A DNA stretch of 64,000 bases from Phycisphaerales bacterium (GCA_016709445.1 JADJMV010000025.1:69820-133819); one strand, 5' to 3'. Positions 9,973 to 18,884 are shown, counted from the stretch's first letter. Program-made: numbers and translations. The notes: generated by a model not told the origin, from the letters alone.

Positions 9973-10430
9973 TGCGCTCTCGCAGCGGCACTCCAATCGG
10001 CGCGAGGTCGATAGTACTTGTGGCCTTTCCCCTTTGGCTAGCCGCCGCATCTATCGTCAAGCTCGGCGCGATCGAAGAATTCCGTCGTGCGCTTGAAGCC
10101 CACGCGGTGATCCCGAGATCCGTCCTTTCTATGGCGGCGTGGGCGATCCCCCTCGCCGAGTTGTCCGCCGCCGCGGGCACATTGTGGCTCCTGCTCACCG
10201 GCAGGCACATCCGCCGGGCAGCGATCCCCCTCCTCGCGGCCTTCGGTGTGCTCACGCTCTACGCAATAGTGCTCTCGGTGAGCCCTCCGGCCAGGCCCGC
10301 GGGTTGCGGGTGCGGGCTTTCGTCGACGCCAATCAACAACTGGTGGCCCCTGGCGATCCGCAACGGCGCCTGCACGGCGGTGATCGCCGCGTGTTGGGCC
10401 TGGCCCTCTGGGAGGATGGCTCGGGCCTGA
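9969..10430 (+). CDS. MauE/DoxX-like four-helix membrane protein
   Basis: A 153-residue protein with about four transmembrane helices and, in the loop before the last helix, a GCGCGLSSTPINNWW segment. The C-G-C motif followed by a polar stretch and tryptophans is typical of MauE, a membrane partner in disulfide-related maturation of secreted proteins. A cysteine-rich secreted product two genes upstream fits that role, but this is inference. It is coupled by ATGA overlap to the previous gene. Its stop codon lies inside the duplicated phhA sequence, so its last few residues may have been created by the recombination joint. Confidence 0.6.
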   Translation: MMRSRSGTPIGARSIVLVAFPLWLAAASIVKLGAIEEFRRALEAHAVIPRSVLSMAAWAIPLAELSAAAGTLWLLLTGRHIRRAAIPLLAAFGVLTLYAIVLSVSPPARPAGCGCGLSSTPINNWWPLAIRNGACTAVIAACWAWPSGRMARA

Positions 10431-10639
10431 TCTCGAGCCTCGGCGAGAGCTTCCACGCCCTGGAGAGTGCGGATGTCGACCGCCGCCCCTTCGACATGGA
10501 CCGCGTCTGCGACACGCCGTTCGAGATCGATCACTACCAGCCCGTCCTCTATGTGCTCGAGAGCTTCGAGCAGCTCCGCGATGCGATGAACGAGCACGCC
10601 GAGCGGGTGCTGGGGCGGGCGGCCCTGGCCGGAGTCTGA
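10418..10639 (+). pseudogene. phhA 3'-end fragment (second copy)
   Basis: From GGCTCGGG at 10418 to about 10610 the sequence matches 7527-7719 inside phhA with only about seven differences in roughly 190 bases. Most are synonymous third-position changes; two alter residues (Ser to Ala, Tyr to His). The frame stays open to a TGA at 10639, so this is an intact C-terminus without its N-terminal two thirds. The pattern suggests two independently evolving functional phhA alleles brought together, not a recent copy of the adjacent gene. Confidence 0.85.
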
Positions 10640-10855
10640 CGCCGGCCGGGCGGAACCAGCCGGGTTGGAGCAGGTGTTGGGCCTCCGGGTGTTGTCCCAG
10701 CCCCTCCAGGCCGAAATACTTCGGCGCGGCGATTCCTCGGCAAGGGTCGGCCGCGGGGCGCTCGGGAGGCCCCCGCGGGCGAAGGGCCGGGCGAGCACAC
10801 GCGCGCGATCGCACCCGGGCGGGTCCACCGCCCTCGCCACGCCGGGTTCCGCCAC

Positions 10856-12853
10856 ATGACAAGACTCGCCACCCCCCCCGCCGGCGACGGCGTGTCCTCC
10901 ACTGACAAGGCCCCCATGCCCGAACCCTGGACCATCGACAACGCGCTCACCACCTACGGCATCCCGTCCTGGGGCGCCGGCTACTTCGGCATCAACGAGC
11001 TGGGCCACCTCACCGTCTACCCCGAGAAGGACAAGGCCCGCCAGATCGACCTCTACGAGGTCGTCGAGGGGCTGCTCGAGCGAGAGATCGGCACCCCCGT
11101 CATCATCCGCTGCGCCGACGTCCTCCGACACCGGCTCCGCGAGATCCGCAACTCCTTCGACGCCGCCATCAAGGACCACGGCTACACCGGCGCCTACTCC
11201 TGCGTCTACCCCATCAAGGTCAACCAGCAGCGCCAGCTCTGCGAGGAGCTCCGCGACGCGGCCGCCGAGCTCGGCTTCGGGTTTGAGGCCGGCAGCAAGC
11301 CCGAGCTGCTGGCCGTGCTCGGCCTCACCGAGAACCAGCCGCAGATGCCCATCGTCTGCAACGGGTTCAAGGACTCCGAGTTCATCGAGACCGTGATCCT
11401 GGCCACCAAGCTCGGGCGGCACATCATCCCCGTCGTGGAACGCTTCAGCGACCTCGAGCTGATCGTCAAGCACGCCGAGCAATACCAGATCCGCCCCCGC
11501 ATCGGCGTCCGCATCAAGCCCAGCGCCAAGGGTGTGGGCCGGTGGGAGAGTTCCGCGGGCATGCGCTCGAAGTTCGGGCTCACCGTCACCGAGTTGCTGC
11601 GGGCCGTGGCCTTCCTCAAGCAGCACGGCATGGCCGACTGCCTGAACATGATCCACTTCCACATCGGCAGCCAGGTGGGCGACATCCGGCGGATCAAGGC
11701 CGCGGTGAACGAGCTGGCCCATATCTACTGCGAGCTCAAGAAGCTCGGCGCCGGCCTCGACACGATCGACGTCGGCGGCGGCATGGGCATCGACTACGAC
11801 GGCAGCCTCTCGACCAGCCCCGCGAGCGTGAACTACACGGTGGCCGAGTACGCCGCGGACATCGTCTACCGCATTAAGAGCGCCTGCGACACGGCCGAGA
11901 TCCCGCACCCGCGGATCCTGTCCGAGTCCGGCCGCGCGATGGTCAGCCAGTGCTCCATGCTGCTCTTCGACGTGCTCGGCTCCAGCCGCTTCCCGACCGA
12001 CGCGAATGTCGAAACCGTCAAGTCGCTCATGGACGACGAGGAGGAGCGCCCGCAGCCGGTGCTCGAGCTGATCGACGCCTTCGAGGCCCTCGACCGCCCC
12101 CGCGTCAACCTCGCCGAGGTCTACCACGACGCCGTCCAGGCCATGGACGAGGCCATGAGCCTCTTCAACCTGGGCTATCTCAGCCTGCCCATGCGATCCG
12201 CCTCCGAGCGGCTCTACTGGACCATCGGCAAGCGCGTGCTCGACCTGGCCCGCTCCAAGGGCGACCTGCCCGACGAACTCTCCGACCTGCCCCGCATGCT
12301 CAGCGACATCTACTACGCCAACCTCTCCATCTTCCAGAGCCTGCCCGACCACTGGGCCATCGACCAGCTCTTCCCCATCTGCCCCATCCACAAGCTCGGC
12401 GAGGAGCCCACCCGGCGCGGCATCCTCGCCGACATCACCTGCGACTCCGACGGACAGATCGACAAGTTCATCGACAAGAAGGAATTGAGCAAGCCCATCC
12501 TCGAGCTGCACGAGCTCAAGGCCGGCGAGACCTACTACCTCGGCGTCTTCCTGCTCGGCGCCTACCAGGAGGTGCTCGGCGACCTGCACAACCTCTACGG
12601 CGACACCCACGTCGTCCACGTCTCCTTCGACGATTCCGAGGGCGCCGGCGACTGGAACATCGACGAGGTCGTCGAGGGCGACACGGTCAAGGAAGTGCTG
12701 GCCTACGTCCAGTACGACGCCGAAGACCTCATCAAGGCCATGCGCCGCGAGGTCGAACGGGCCGTCAAGAACCGCACGCTGAGCGTCACCGAGGGCAAGA
12801 ACCTGCTGAAGTTCTACAGCTCGGGCATGGAGGGGTACACCTACCTCGAGTGA
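10856..12853 (+). CDS. speA: Biosynthetic arginine decarboxylase
   Basis: PLP enzyme converting arginine to agmatine, the first step of the agmatine route to putrescine and spermidine; the frame encodes 665 residues, normal for SpeA. The PLP lysine is Lys121 in VYPIKVNQQ. Other family motifs are HFHIGSQ, the glycine-rich phosphate-binding DVGGGMGIDYDGS, and SESGRAMVSQ. The start is uncertain between 10856 and 10916 (MPEPWTIDN), and neither has a strong ribosome-binding site. The following DHS-like gene is probably in the same pathway. Confidence 0.93.
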   Translation: MTRLATPPAGDGVSSTDKAPMPEPWTIDNALTTYGIPSWGAGYFGINELGHLTVYPEKDKARQIDLYEVVEGLLEREIGTPVIIRCADVLRHRLREIRNSFDAAIKDHGYTGAYSCVYPIKVNQQRQLCEELRDAAAELGFGFEAGSKPELLAVLGLTENQPQMPIVCNGFKDSEFIETVILATKLGRHIIPVVERFSDLELIVKHAEQYQIRPRIGVRIKPSAKGVGRWESSAGMRSKFGLTVTELLRAVAFLKQHGMADCLNMIHFHIGSQVGDIRRIKAAVNELAHIYCELKKLGAGLDTIDVGGGMGIDYDGSLSTSPASVNYTVAEYAADIVYRIKSACDTAEIPHPRILSESGRAMVSQCSMLLFDVLGSSRFPTDANVETVKSLMDDEEERPQPVLELIDAFEALDRPRVNLAEVYHDAVQAMDEAMSLFNLGYLSLPMRSASERLYWTIGKRVLDLARSKGDLPDELSDLPRMLSDIYYANLSIFQSLPDHWAIDQLFPICPIHKLGEEPTRRGILADITCDSDGQIDKFIDKKELSKPILELHELKAGETYYLGVFLLGAYQEVLGDLHNLYGDTHVVHVSFDDSEGAGDWNIDEVVEGDTVKEVLAYVQYDAEDLIKAMRREVERAVKNRTLSVTEGKNLLKFYSSGMEGYTYLE

Positions 12854-13035
12854 CTCGGGGCCCCGGGCCACTGGCGCGGATGCCCCCCGGCCCATCGCGC
12901 CCTCATCGCGACAATTCGCCGCCGCAATGCAACCTCCGCCAGCTCCGGATGCCGAGCGCCGAGCCCGGCCAGCGCGAGCGCCTTGGTAGCCTCCGACAGC
13001 TCCGCGGCCTTGAGGAGCCGCTGCTCCGGCGTCAT
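12841..13035 (-). CDS. Small helical hypothetical protein
   Basis: A 64-residue protein beginning MTPEQRLLKAAELSEATKA at 13035, preceded by TGGAGGTG on the minus strand. It resembles short helical proteins (MTP-x-x-RL-x-KA-x-ELSE pattern) that often accompany nucleotidyltransferase-type toxins, but no such partner is adjacent, so it may be an orphan. Its 3' end overlaps the end of speA on the other strand by 13 bases. Low to moderate confidence. Confidence 0.4.
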   Translation of the reverse strand: MTPEQRLLKAAELSEATKALALAGLGARHPELAEVALRRRIVAMRARWAGGHPRQWPGAPSHSR

Positions 13036-13222
13036 CGCCCGCGGCACCTCCAGAGAGCGAGTGTCGTTGCGACGGGGTTCGGGATCCACGCCCCGAGCAT
13101 ATGACTCCCACGCCCCCGCCCCCTACAATCCACGGTTCCGCCGGCCCGCCACCCCCGGGCCGACCGTACCGAACACGCCGCCAGGGGGGCCAGGCACCAT
13201 CCGAAGAAGGGGAGATCCTCCC

Positions 13223-14324
13223 ATGACGCCGACCCACCAGTGGACCAAGGCCGAGTTGCTCGCCAGCCCCATCCAGCACATCGACATCACCAGCTTCGAC
13301 GCCCGCCCCGTCATCGCCAGCTACCGCGAGATGGCCTACTCGGCCCGCACCCTCGCCCGCGCCTCCGACATCTACTCCCAGATGCTCGGCGACAAGGACT
13401 GCGCCGTCATCCTCACCCTCGCCGGCTCGCTCGTCTCCGCCGGCCTCAAGAAGGTGCTGATGACCCTCGTCGAGAACAACATGGTCGACGCCATCGTCTC
13501 GACCGGCGCGAACATCGTCGACCAGGACTTCTTCGAGGGCCTCGGCTTCAAGCACTACATCGCCCCCGGCTCGCCCGAGGCCCCGCCCGTCGACGACACC
13601 ACCCTCCGCAACCTCATGATCGACCGCATCTACGACACCTACATCGATGAGGACGAGCTGCGCGAGTGCGACGATACCACCCAGAAAGTGTTCGACGCCC
13701 TCCCTGCCGGCGCCTACTCCTCGCGCGAGCTGATCGAGGCCCTCGGCAAGCACCTCGACGAGAATCACCCCAAGGCCGAGTCGCTCGTGCTCACCTGCTA
13801 CCGCAAGGGCGTGCCGATCTTCTGCCCGGCCTTCAGCGATTGCTCCGCGGGCTTCGGCCTCGTGCTCCACCGCGTCTCCCGCGCCGAGACCGGACGCGAG
13901 CCCGTCACCGTCGACTCGGCCAAGGACTTCCACGAACTCACCGGCCTCAAGCTCGCCAACCCCGAGACCGGCCTGCTCATGCTCGGCGGCGGCGTGCCCA
14001 AGAACTTCGCCCAGGACATCGTCGTCGCGGCCGAGCTGCTCGACGACCGCGCCGGAGGCCAGGCCCGCGGCAACATCGCCATGCACAAGTACGCCATCCA
14101 GATGACCGTCGCCGACAGCCGCGACGGGGCGCTCTCGGGCTCCACACTCCGCGAGGCGTGCAGCTGGGGCAAGGTGGATGTCGTCCACGAGCAGATGGTC
14201 TACGGCGAACTCAGCGCGCTGCTGCCCGTCCTCGCCTCCGACGCCTACCACCGCGCCCGAGTGGAAGGGCCGCCCCGAGCGCCGCTTCGCCGATCTGCTC
14301 AACAAGCAGGGCGCGGCCGTCTGA
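13223..14324 (+). CDS. Deoxyhypusine-synthase-family protein (apparent frameshift)
   Basis: Rossmann-like NAD-dependent polyamine-transferase fold: TGANIV near residues 94-99, LGGGVPKNF near 254-262 and SWGKVDVV near 314-321. Bacteria lack eIF5A, and bacterial members are associated with polyamine modification such as homospermidine formation, which fits the neighbouring speA. Where the human enzyme has its imine-forming lysine (VKVYADAS), this protein reads QMVYGELS, with Met325, so the catalytic Lys appears to be absent. Dropping one C from the CCC at 14256-14258 continues the frame into EWKGRPERRFADLLNKQ and a stop at 14324 (366 residues). The start follows an AAGGGGAG site. Confidence 0.8.
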
Positions 14325-14693
14325 TCCGCCCGGCGCGAGCGATCGAGATCGGGCCGGAGGGCGCCGCGCGCACCGGCGTGCCCGGAGATCGAGCTACTCT
14401 GGCGGCCGTGGTCCTCGCGACGGCGTTCGATAGCGCGGCCCTGGGGCCCTACGCGATCGCCCTCTGGGATCGAGTTGGCGCCCCCGGAGATGGCCATGGC
14501 AGGGGCGACCTCGAACGAGTCCCCAGATGGGCGTGGCGCGGCGACGCGTTCGTTGGGCTCCCCGTCGGTTCACTGTGCCGCGAGTGCGGCAGCCCGTTGC
14601 CGCCGGATCCCTGAGCGGGCGCCTCCGTCGCACCGAGCAGATCGCCGCAACTGGGGCTCCGTCTCCCCATATCGTTTGACCGTGGCCCGCCGC
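14325..14693. other. Gene-free interval
   Basis: About 370 bases between the DHS-like gene and the zinc-ribbon membrane gene. Open frames cross it on both strands because of high GC, but none shows a ribosome-binding site, a recognisable domain or a credible start. No hairpin with a T tract was seen. The promoter of the downstream gene is presumably here, but I cannot locate it. Confidence 0.4.
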
Positions 14694-15407
14694 ATGCTCC
14701 TTGCCGTGGCCCTTGGCCTCGCGACGACACTCGCCGTCGCGGTGGGGTTCGCGTCGCGGTCGGTCTACGGCACGTGGACTCCCATCTACGGCGGGCGGCT
14801 GCGGAACCCCGTCGGGGGCGAGGGCCGGGGCGAGTTCCGTGCCAACCTGTTCGGCGCTCGGGGCGTCGTCGTGATCGAGGCGTTCGCGCGGGAGTACGAG
14901 CCCGACCTCAGCAGCATGCCGCCGCCCGAAACGCTGATCCCCGACTGGGCGGAGGGAGCGGTGGCGCCCTGGATCGGGGGCTTCGAGCCGTGGCCCGAGC
15001 CGGAGCAGACCGAGCGTCGCGCGGCCCGCGCCTCGGGCTGGCCCATGGTCGCGCTGTGGCACGAGTACGACTGGCGTTACGACACGGCGCTGCCCGCCAA
15101 GGGGGCGTACACCACGCCCGGCGGGCTCCTGCTGGAGCCCAGCGTGGGCAACCCCGGCGCCTGGCCGATCGACTACCCCCGCGCGATCCCCCTGCGCCCC
15201 ATCTGGCGCGGGTTGCTCATCGACTGGTCGCTCTTTGCCAGTGCATGGCTCGCGATGCTCACGCTCGTGCCGTTCGTCCGGCATCGCCTGAGGCGGAAGC
15301 CCGGCAACTGCAGGGGCTGCGGGTACGACCTGTCGGGGCTCGAAGCCGGAACGCACTGCCCCGAGTGCGGCTCTACGCCGCGTCGCGCCCGAGTTCGCCG
15401 GGCCTGA
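14694..15407 (+). CDS. Membrane protein with C-terminal zinc ribbon
   Basis: Predicted inner-membrane protein of 237 residues with an N-terminal helix (LLAVALGLATTLAVAVGF), a soluble middle part rich in Trp and Pro, and a second helix (about 180-200). It ends in a C-terminal zinc ribbon, CRGCGYDLSGLEAG then HCPECG. This ribbon type recurs across planctomycete membrane proteins and is also present in the gene at 1441. GTG at 14682 is an alternative start. It overlaps the convergent gene at 15373 by 35 bases. The function is unknown. Confidence 0.65.
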   Translation: MLLAVALGLATTLAVAVGFASRSVYGTWTPIYGGRLRNPVGGEGRGEFRANLFGARGVVVIEAFAREYEPDLSSMPPPETLIPDWAEGAVAPWIGGFEPWPEPEQTERRAARASGWPMVALWHEYDWRYDTALPAKGAYTTPGGLLLEPSVGNPGAWPIDYPRAIPLRPIWRGLLIDWSLFASAWLAMLTLVPFVRHRLRRKPGNCRGCGYDLSGLEAGTHCPECGSTPRRARVRRA

Positions 15408-15813
15408 AGCGTTCCTGCCAGCGTTGGGGGCGGACGCCGGAGGGGGCCTCTGGCGATTCGGTCCAGTCTTCGGCGTTGCGGAAGCTGATCTCGCTGGGCG
15501 TGGTCTTGCGGTAGCCGAGCAGACGGATGACCTCGAGGACATCGCTCCAGCTGGGGTACCACACGTTGTTGGCCTTCTTGAAGGCGTCGATCGCGACCAG
15601 GAACAGGAACTGCTCCTTGGTCATCTCGCCCTCCTCGGCGGCCTTGACGAAGTCGCTGAGGCGGCGACCGGGGCCGCGGCGGCGCTCGAATCCGGTGGCC
15701 TCGGGCTGTCCGTCGCGCCGGTCGCGCCCGGACCTGCGGTCCTTGCTCACGCCCGGGGGCAGGGGCTCATCGAGCCCATCGAAGAGGTCGAGGGGGTCCC
15801 GGTCGGCGGCCAT
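15373..15813 (-). CDS. Conserved-looking hypothetical protein
   Basis: A 146-residue soluble protein. Residues 1-55 are rich in Asp and Arg and low in complexity (DRRSGRDRRDGQ, FERRRGPGRR). Residues 55-125 look like a compact helical domain containing MTKEQFLFLVAIDAFKKAN, then NVWYPSWSDVLEVIRLLGYR, which resembles a winged-helix or small DNA-binding fold, though no family could be named. It reads convergently with the upstream zinc-ribbon gene and is close to the acidic protein gene on the same strand. Confidence 0.6.
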   Translation of the reverse strand: MAADRDPLDLFDGLDEPLPPGVSKDRRSGRDRRDGQPEATGFERRRGPGRRLSDFVKAAEEGEMTKEQFLFLVAIDAFKKANNVWYPSWSDVLEVIRLLGYRKTTPSEISFRNAEDWTESPEAPSGVRPQRWQERFRPGELGRDAA

Positions 15814-15850
15814 GCGTTCCTCCCCGCCGACCGTCGCTCAACGGCCGGCG

Positions 15851-16081
15851 TTACAGATCATCATCGTCATCGTCGAGGTCGTCCTCGAATTCCTCCTCCA
15901 ACTCCTCGTCGTCGCCGAACTCGTCAAACTCCTCGTCCTCGTCGTCGTCAAACTCCTCAAATTCGTCAAACTCTTCCTCGTCCTCCTCGGCGACGAGGAT
16001 GCCCCCGACGTCGAGCCAGTCCGGGGCCTGGGTCCAATGCACTGTCTCGCACGATTCCAGCACCTGCTGTCCGAGTTCCAT
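15851..16081 (-). CDS. Short highly acidic protein
   Basis: A 76-residue product with a normal N-terminal 30 residues (MELGQQVLESCETVHWTQAP...) followed by a nearly continuous run of Asp, Glu and Phe to the C-terminus, giving an extremely low pI. An AGGAAGGTG site precedes the ATG at 16081. It is likely disordered and might bind metal, polycations or a basic partner protein. The function is unknown. It is followed by the hypothetical gene at 15813 on the same strand, with a 37-base gap. Confidence 0.55.
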   Translation of the reverse strand: MELGQQVLESCETVHWTQAPDWLDVGGILVAEEDEEEFDEFEEFDDDEDEEFDEFGDDEELEEEFEDDLDDDDDDL

Positions 16082-16296
16082 GGTTCACCTTCCTGCCCGG
16101 TCCATGCCTACCGGTGTTCGCAATCCCCGGGATCCGCCTCCCTGGTCGATCGGCATCCCGGCTGCCGACCGCCCCACCCCGAATTCGCGGTACACTACAG
16201 AGCCGCCGGGCTCTGTCAATGGGGCGCGGAGCATATGCCAGCACACCCACGGCGACCCACCCCGGGGAGCCCTTCCTCCGGCCCCTTCGACCGACC

Positions 16297-16803
16297 ATGA
16301 GCAGCGTCCGTCCCGAGCCGATCGAACAGCCAGCGTTTGACCCCCTGGGCGGGGTCTTGGCCGTGCTCTTCCCGGGTGCCGGGCACTGGTACCAGGGGGA
16401 GGTCCAGCGGGCCCTGATCATCGCAGGTGGTGTCCTGGGGCTGTTCGTGGGTGGGCTCCTGATCGGCGGGATCGACGTGGTGGATTCCCGCCAGGACCGG
16501 CTCTGGTTCCTGGGCGAGGTGATGGTCGGGCCGGTGGCGCTGGGGGTGGACTACTACCACCAGCACGCTCTCAAGGGGCGTGATCCGAACACGGGGCAGG
16601 TCCGTGGCGCCCTCCCCAACGAGATCCGGGACCCCAACGGGGTGCTCTTACCCGCCCCCCCCGGGTCTCTCCCGCCGATGACCAAGAGCCTTGGAAAGAT
16701 GAACGAGATCGGCACCCTGTACTGCACCATGGCCGGGTTCCTCAACCTGATCGTGATCATCGATGCCGCCTTCCCCTCCCCCCGACGGAAGGGGAAGGCC
16801 TGA
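16297..16803 (+). CDS. Small polytopic membrane protein (DUF6677-like)
   Basis: A 168-residue protein whose N-terminal pattern AVLFPGAGHWYQGEVQRALI, followed by a Gly/Leu-rich helix, matches planctomycete membrane proteins with a PG-x-GHWY motif (DUF6677-like, from memory). Two to three transmembrane helices are evident (about 18-36, 40-60 and 140-160). It overlaps the next gene by one base (TGATG), implying an operon. The function is unknown. Confidence 0.6.
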   Translation: MSSVRPEPIEQPAFDPLGGVLAVLFPGAGHWYQGEVQRALIIAGGVLGLFVGGLLIGGIDVVDSRQDRLWFLGEVMVGPVALGVDYYHQHALKGRDPNTGQVRGALPNEIRDPNGVLLPAPPGSLPPMTKSLGKMNEIGTLYCTMAGFLNLIVIIDAAFPSPRRKGKA

Positions 16804-17075
16804 TGCTGCCCGCGTGGCCCATCTCTCTTGTGGTGGCGTGGCGGCCCTTCCTCGATCCGCTGAACCTCCACGCCTGGTGGTGGATGCTGCTGGTGCCGCT
16901 CTCGTTCGGCATCGCCGTCACCTATCGGGCCACGCGCGTCGCCACCTTCGAGGGCTTCTGGCTCAAGGCCGTGATCCTTACGGTCCAGATCGTCCTCTCG
17001 ATGTTCCTTCTGGGGATCGCGTCGTATCTCTTCATCCAGGTGGCGGTGCCGTATTTGATGCCGATGCCGGGTTGA
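16803..17075 (+). CDS. Small membrane protein
   Basis: A 90-residue protein with two to three hydrophobic helices (about 25-43, 52-80) and little else. It is translationally coupled to the preceding membrane protein through a TGATG junction, so the two are probably partners. No family is recognised. Confidence 0.6.
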   Translation: MLPAWPISLVVAWRPFLDPLNLHAWWWMLLVPLSFGIAVTYRATRVATFEGFWLKAVILTVQIVLSMFLLGIASYLFIQVAVPYLMPMPG

Positions 17076-17128
17076 TGGGAGGGCGGAACGACGGAGCGAG
17101 GGCGTGGGGTTTGGTTGGTTTGGGGGCT

Positions 17129-18631
17129 TCATAGATAGCGTCGGCATTTGGCTTCGAACCGACAGTCCAGGTTCTGGACCAGGTATCGCAGGGCGTCGGG
17201 GGCGTGGTCGAAGCCGTCCTTGACGGGCTGGAGGCTCTCGGGGTGGTCCGGCGGGTAGTGGTAGCGCTGGAGGCACTCGATCAGGCGGGCGCAGCGGGCG
17301 TGCACGAACAGTCGCGGGTCCGAGGCGGCCGGCCGCAGGCGGGCCCGGACCAATTCCACGCCGACATGGATGGGGCGGGCCCGGTGCTGGACGAGGAGAC
17401 CCGCGCCGCGGAGCACGCCGATATCGGTGACTCCGGTCTGGCCGTTGGAGCCCATGCCGGCGGGGTCCACGCCGACCCACGCGGGCGGGCCGGTGAGGCC
17501 GTCCACGCCGGGTCCTTCGCTCAAGGCGCGGGCGTGGTCGGCCAGCCGGGTCTCGGACTTCACGCGCTCGGCGACCACCCAGAGGGCCTCGGCGCGATCG
17601 AGGATGGCCCAGAGCACCACGGTCGGGGCACGGAAGCCGAAGTCCATGCCTGCGACGAGCGTGCCCTCGGGGGCGCGCCATTCGGGGCCGGCGCCGACGA
17701 TGTGGACGGCGGGATCGAACTCGGGGTAGACGGCGTCGCTGCGCCGTGGGCGGAGGCTCAGCATCTCGGACTCCCACGAGGCTTGGGACACGCGGGCCTT
17801 CATGCGCACGGCGTCGTGGATCCGGATGTGCCCGGGCGCGACGCGGCGCTTGGCCCGGCCGGAGCACTCGGGGTGGAGCGTGCACCCCTCGCACTGGTGC
17901 TCGGGGCCGCAGTGCTCGAGCACATCGACCAGGCCCCAGCGGAAGAGCGTGCGTGCGCCCTCGCGTGCCTCCTCCACGACGGTCTGCATGAGCCCGTAGG
18001 GGCGGTGCATGGTGCTGAGGCACTCGATAGAGCCTCGGACCTCGGCCGCCCGCCCGCCGGCGAGATGGAGGTGCGCCGAGCGGGTGGTGAGTTGGGCGGC
18101 CTCCCAGACCTCGGGGTCGAAGAGCTCGACCTCGTCGCAGCGGAGCTTCTGCACGCGGGTGCCGCGGACACTGGTCTGGCTTTGGGCGAGGACCTCCGCG
18201 ATTGAGCCGTTGCGGAGGCGGACGCGGTGTTCGGTGATGCGTCCGTCGAGCATGGGCTCGAGGGCCTCGTGCTGGAAGAACCGGCGGAGGTGGGCGAGCA
18301 TGCGCTTGGATTGCTCGAGCGAGCCGCCGAGGATGCGGATCTCGATCCCGGGCTTGAAGACCAGATCGAGCATGGTGGCCAGGGCGCCGAGGAAGGTCTT
18401 GCCCCCGCCCCGGTTGGCCCAGACGACGGCGTCGAGCGCGGGGCCGGCCGGTGTGGGATGGGGCGGGTCGAGCAGGTGGCCGGCCTCGAAAAACGCGTGC
18501 TCGATGTAGGCGAAGGGCGCGGCATGGCCGGGCGTGATGGGCGTGCGCGGGATGGAGAGGTCAAGCGTGGAGCGGAGCCAGTCATGGAGTTGGTCGGCGG
18601 TGGCGGGAAAGTCGGTTTCGTTCTCGAGCAT
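17129..18631 (-). CDS. Phage-type terminase large subunit
   Basis: A 500-residue DNA-packaging motor that looks intact. The ATPase has Walker A WANRGGGKTF (71-80), Walker B with Asp166-Glu167 in LRCDEVELF, and a coupling motif CLSTMH (204-209). The RNase H-like nuclease has Asp330 (AGMDFGF), Asp389 (VGVDPAG) and Asp479 (HAPDALRY). A four-cysteine insert (CGPEHQCEGCTLHPEC, 241-256) may bind zinc. The start at 18631 follows GGGGAG. It is the last gene of a minus-strand set that also encodes an HTH protein, an ABC ATPase and a GNAT protein. No portal, capsid or protease gene lies nearby, which is unusual for an active prophage. Confidence 0.88.
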   Translation of the reverse strand: MLENETDFPATADQLHDWLRSTLDLSIPRTPITPGHAAPFAYIEHAFFEAGHLLDPPHPTPAGPALDAVVWANRGGGKTFLGALATMLDLVFKPGIEIRILGGSLEQSKRMLAHLRRFFQHEALEPMLDGRITEHRVRLRNGSIAEVLAQSQTSVRGTRVQKLRCDEVELFDPEVWEAAQLTTRSAHLHLAGGRAAEVRGSIECLSTMHRPYGLMQTVVEEAREGARTLFRWGLVDVLEHCGPEHQCEGCTLHPECSGRAKRRVAPGHIRIHDAVRMKARVSQASWESEMLSLRPRRSDAVYPEFDPAVHIVGAGPEWRAPEGTLVAGMDFGFRAPTVVLWAILDRAEALWVVAERVKSETRLADHARALSEGPGVDGLTGPPAWVGVDPAGMGSNGQTGVTDIGVLRGAGLLVQHRARPIHVGVELVRARLRPAASDPRLFVHARCARLIECLQRYHYPPDHPESLQPVKDGFDHAPDALRYLVQNLDCRFEAKCRRYL

Positions 18632-18884
18632 GGCGCTCCCCGGGAGTGGTCGGCGGGGGAGTGCCGGGTGGGTTGGTCGCGGTCCTGAATGGTTGGTGAT
18701 GAGGAGTGAACACCGACGCGCAGGGGCACAGAGGGGAGACCGAAGCAGCGTGTCCGCGGCCGAAGACCGCTGAATACGCCGAGACACCGGCGGGGCTGAG
18801 AGGTAGCTGTGCGCATCGGTATTGGTTGGTGGTCACACGCGATTCGGCGTTGTGTCATTGCACCGAGGTGTTGCTTTCCCCCGT
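18632..18884. repeat. Non-coding gap with degenerate dispersed repeat
   Basis: About 250 bases separate the 64-aa gene from the terminase gene. The stretch 18690-18800 reads on the minus strand as CGGTCTCCCCTCTGTGCCCC followed by TGCGCGTCGGTGTTCA, the style of interspersed element also seen inside the VPS10-like gene at 3540-3590. No ORF with a credible start is present. Its position suggests insertion between two operon members. Confidence 0.4.

Noticed and set aside
10259..14497. A 1412-residue open frame on the minus strand
   Set aside because: It lies antisense to speA and the DHS-like gene, is rich in Glu/Val/Gly repeats typical of GC-biased shadow frames, and contains no domain or start signal.
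14325..14614. Extension of the DHS-like frame to 14614
   Set aside because: The continuation is low-complexity and unlike the family; the shifted frame gives the expected C-terminus and a stop at 14324.
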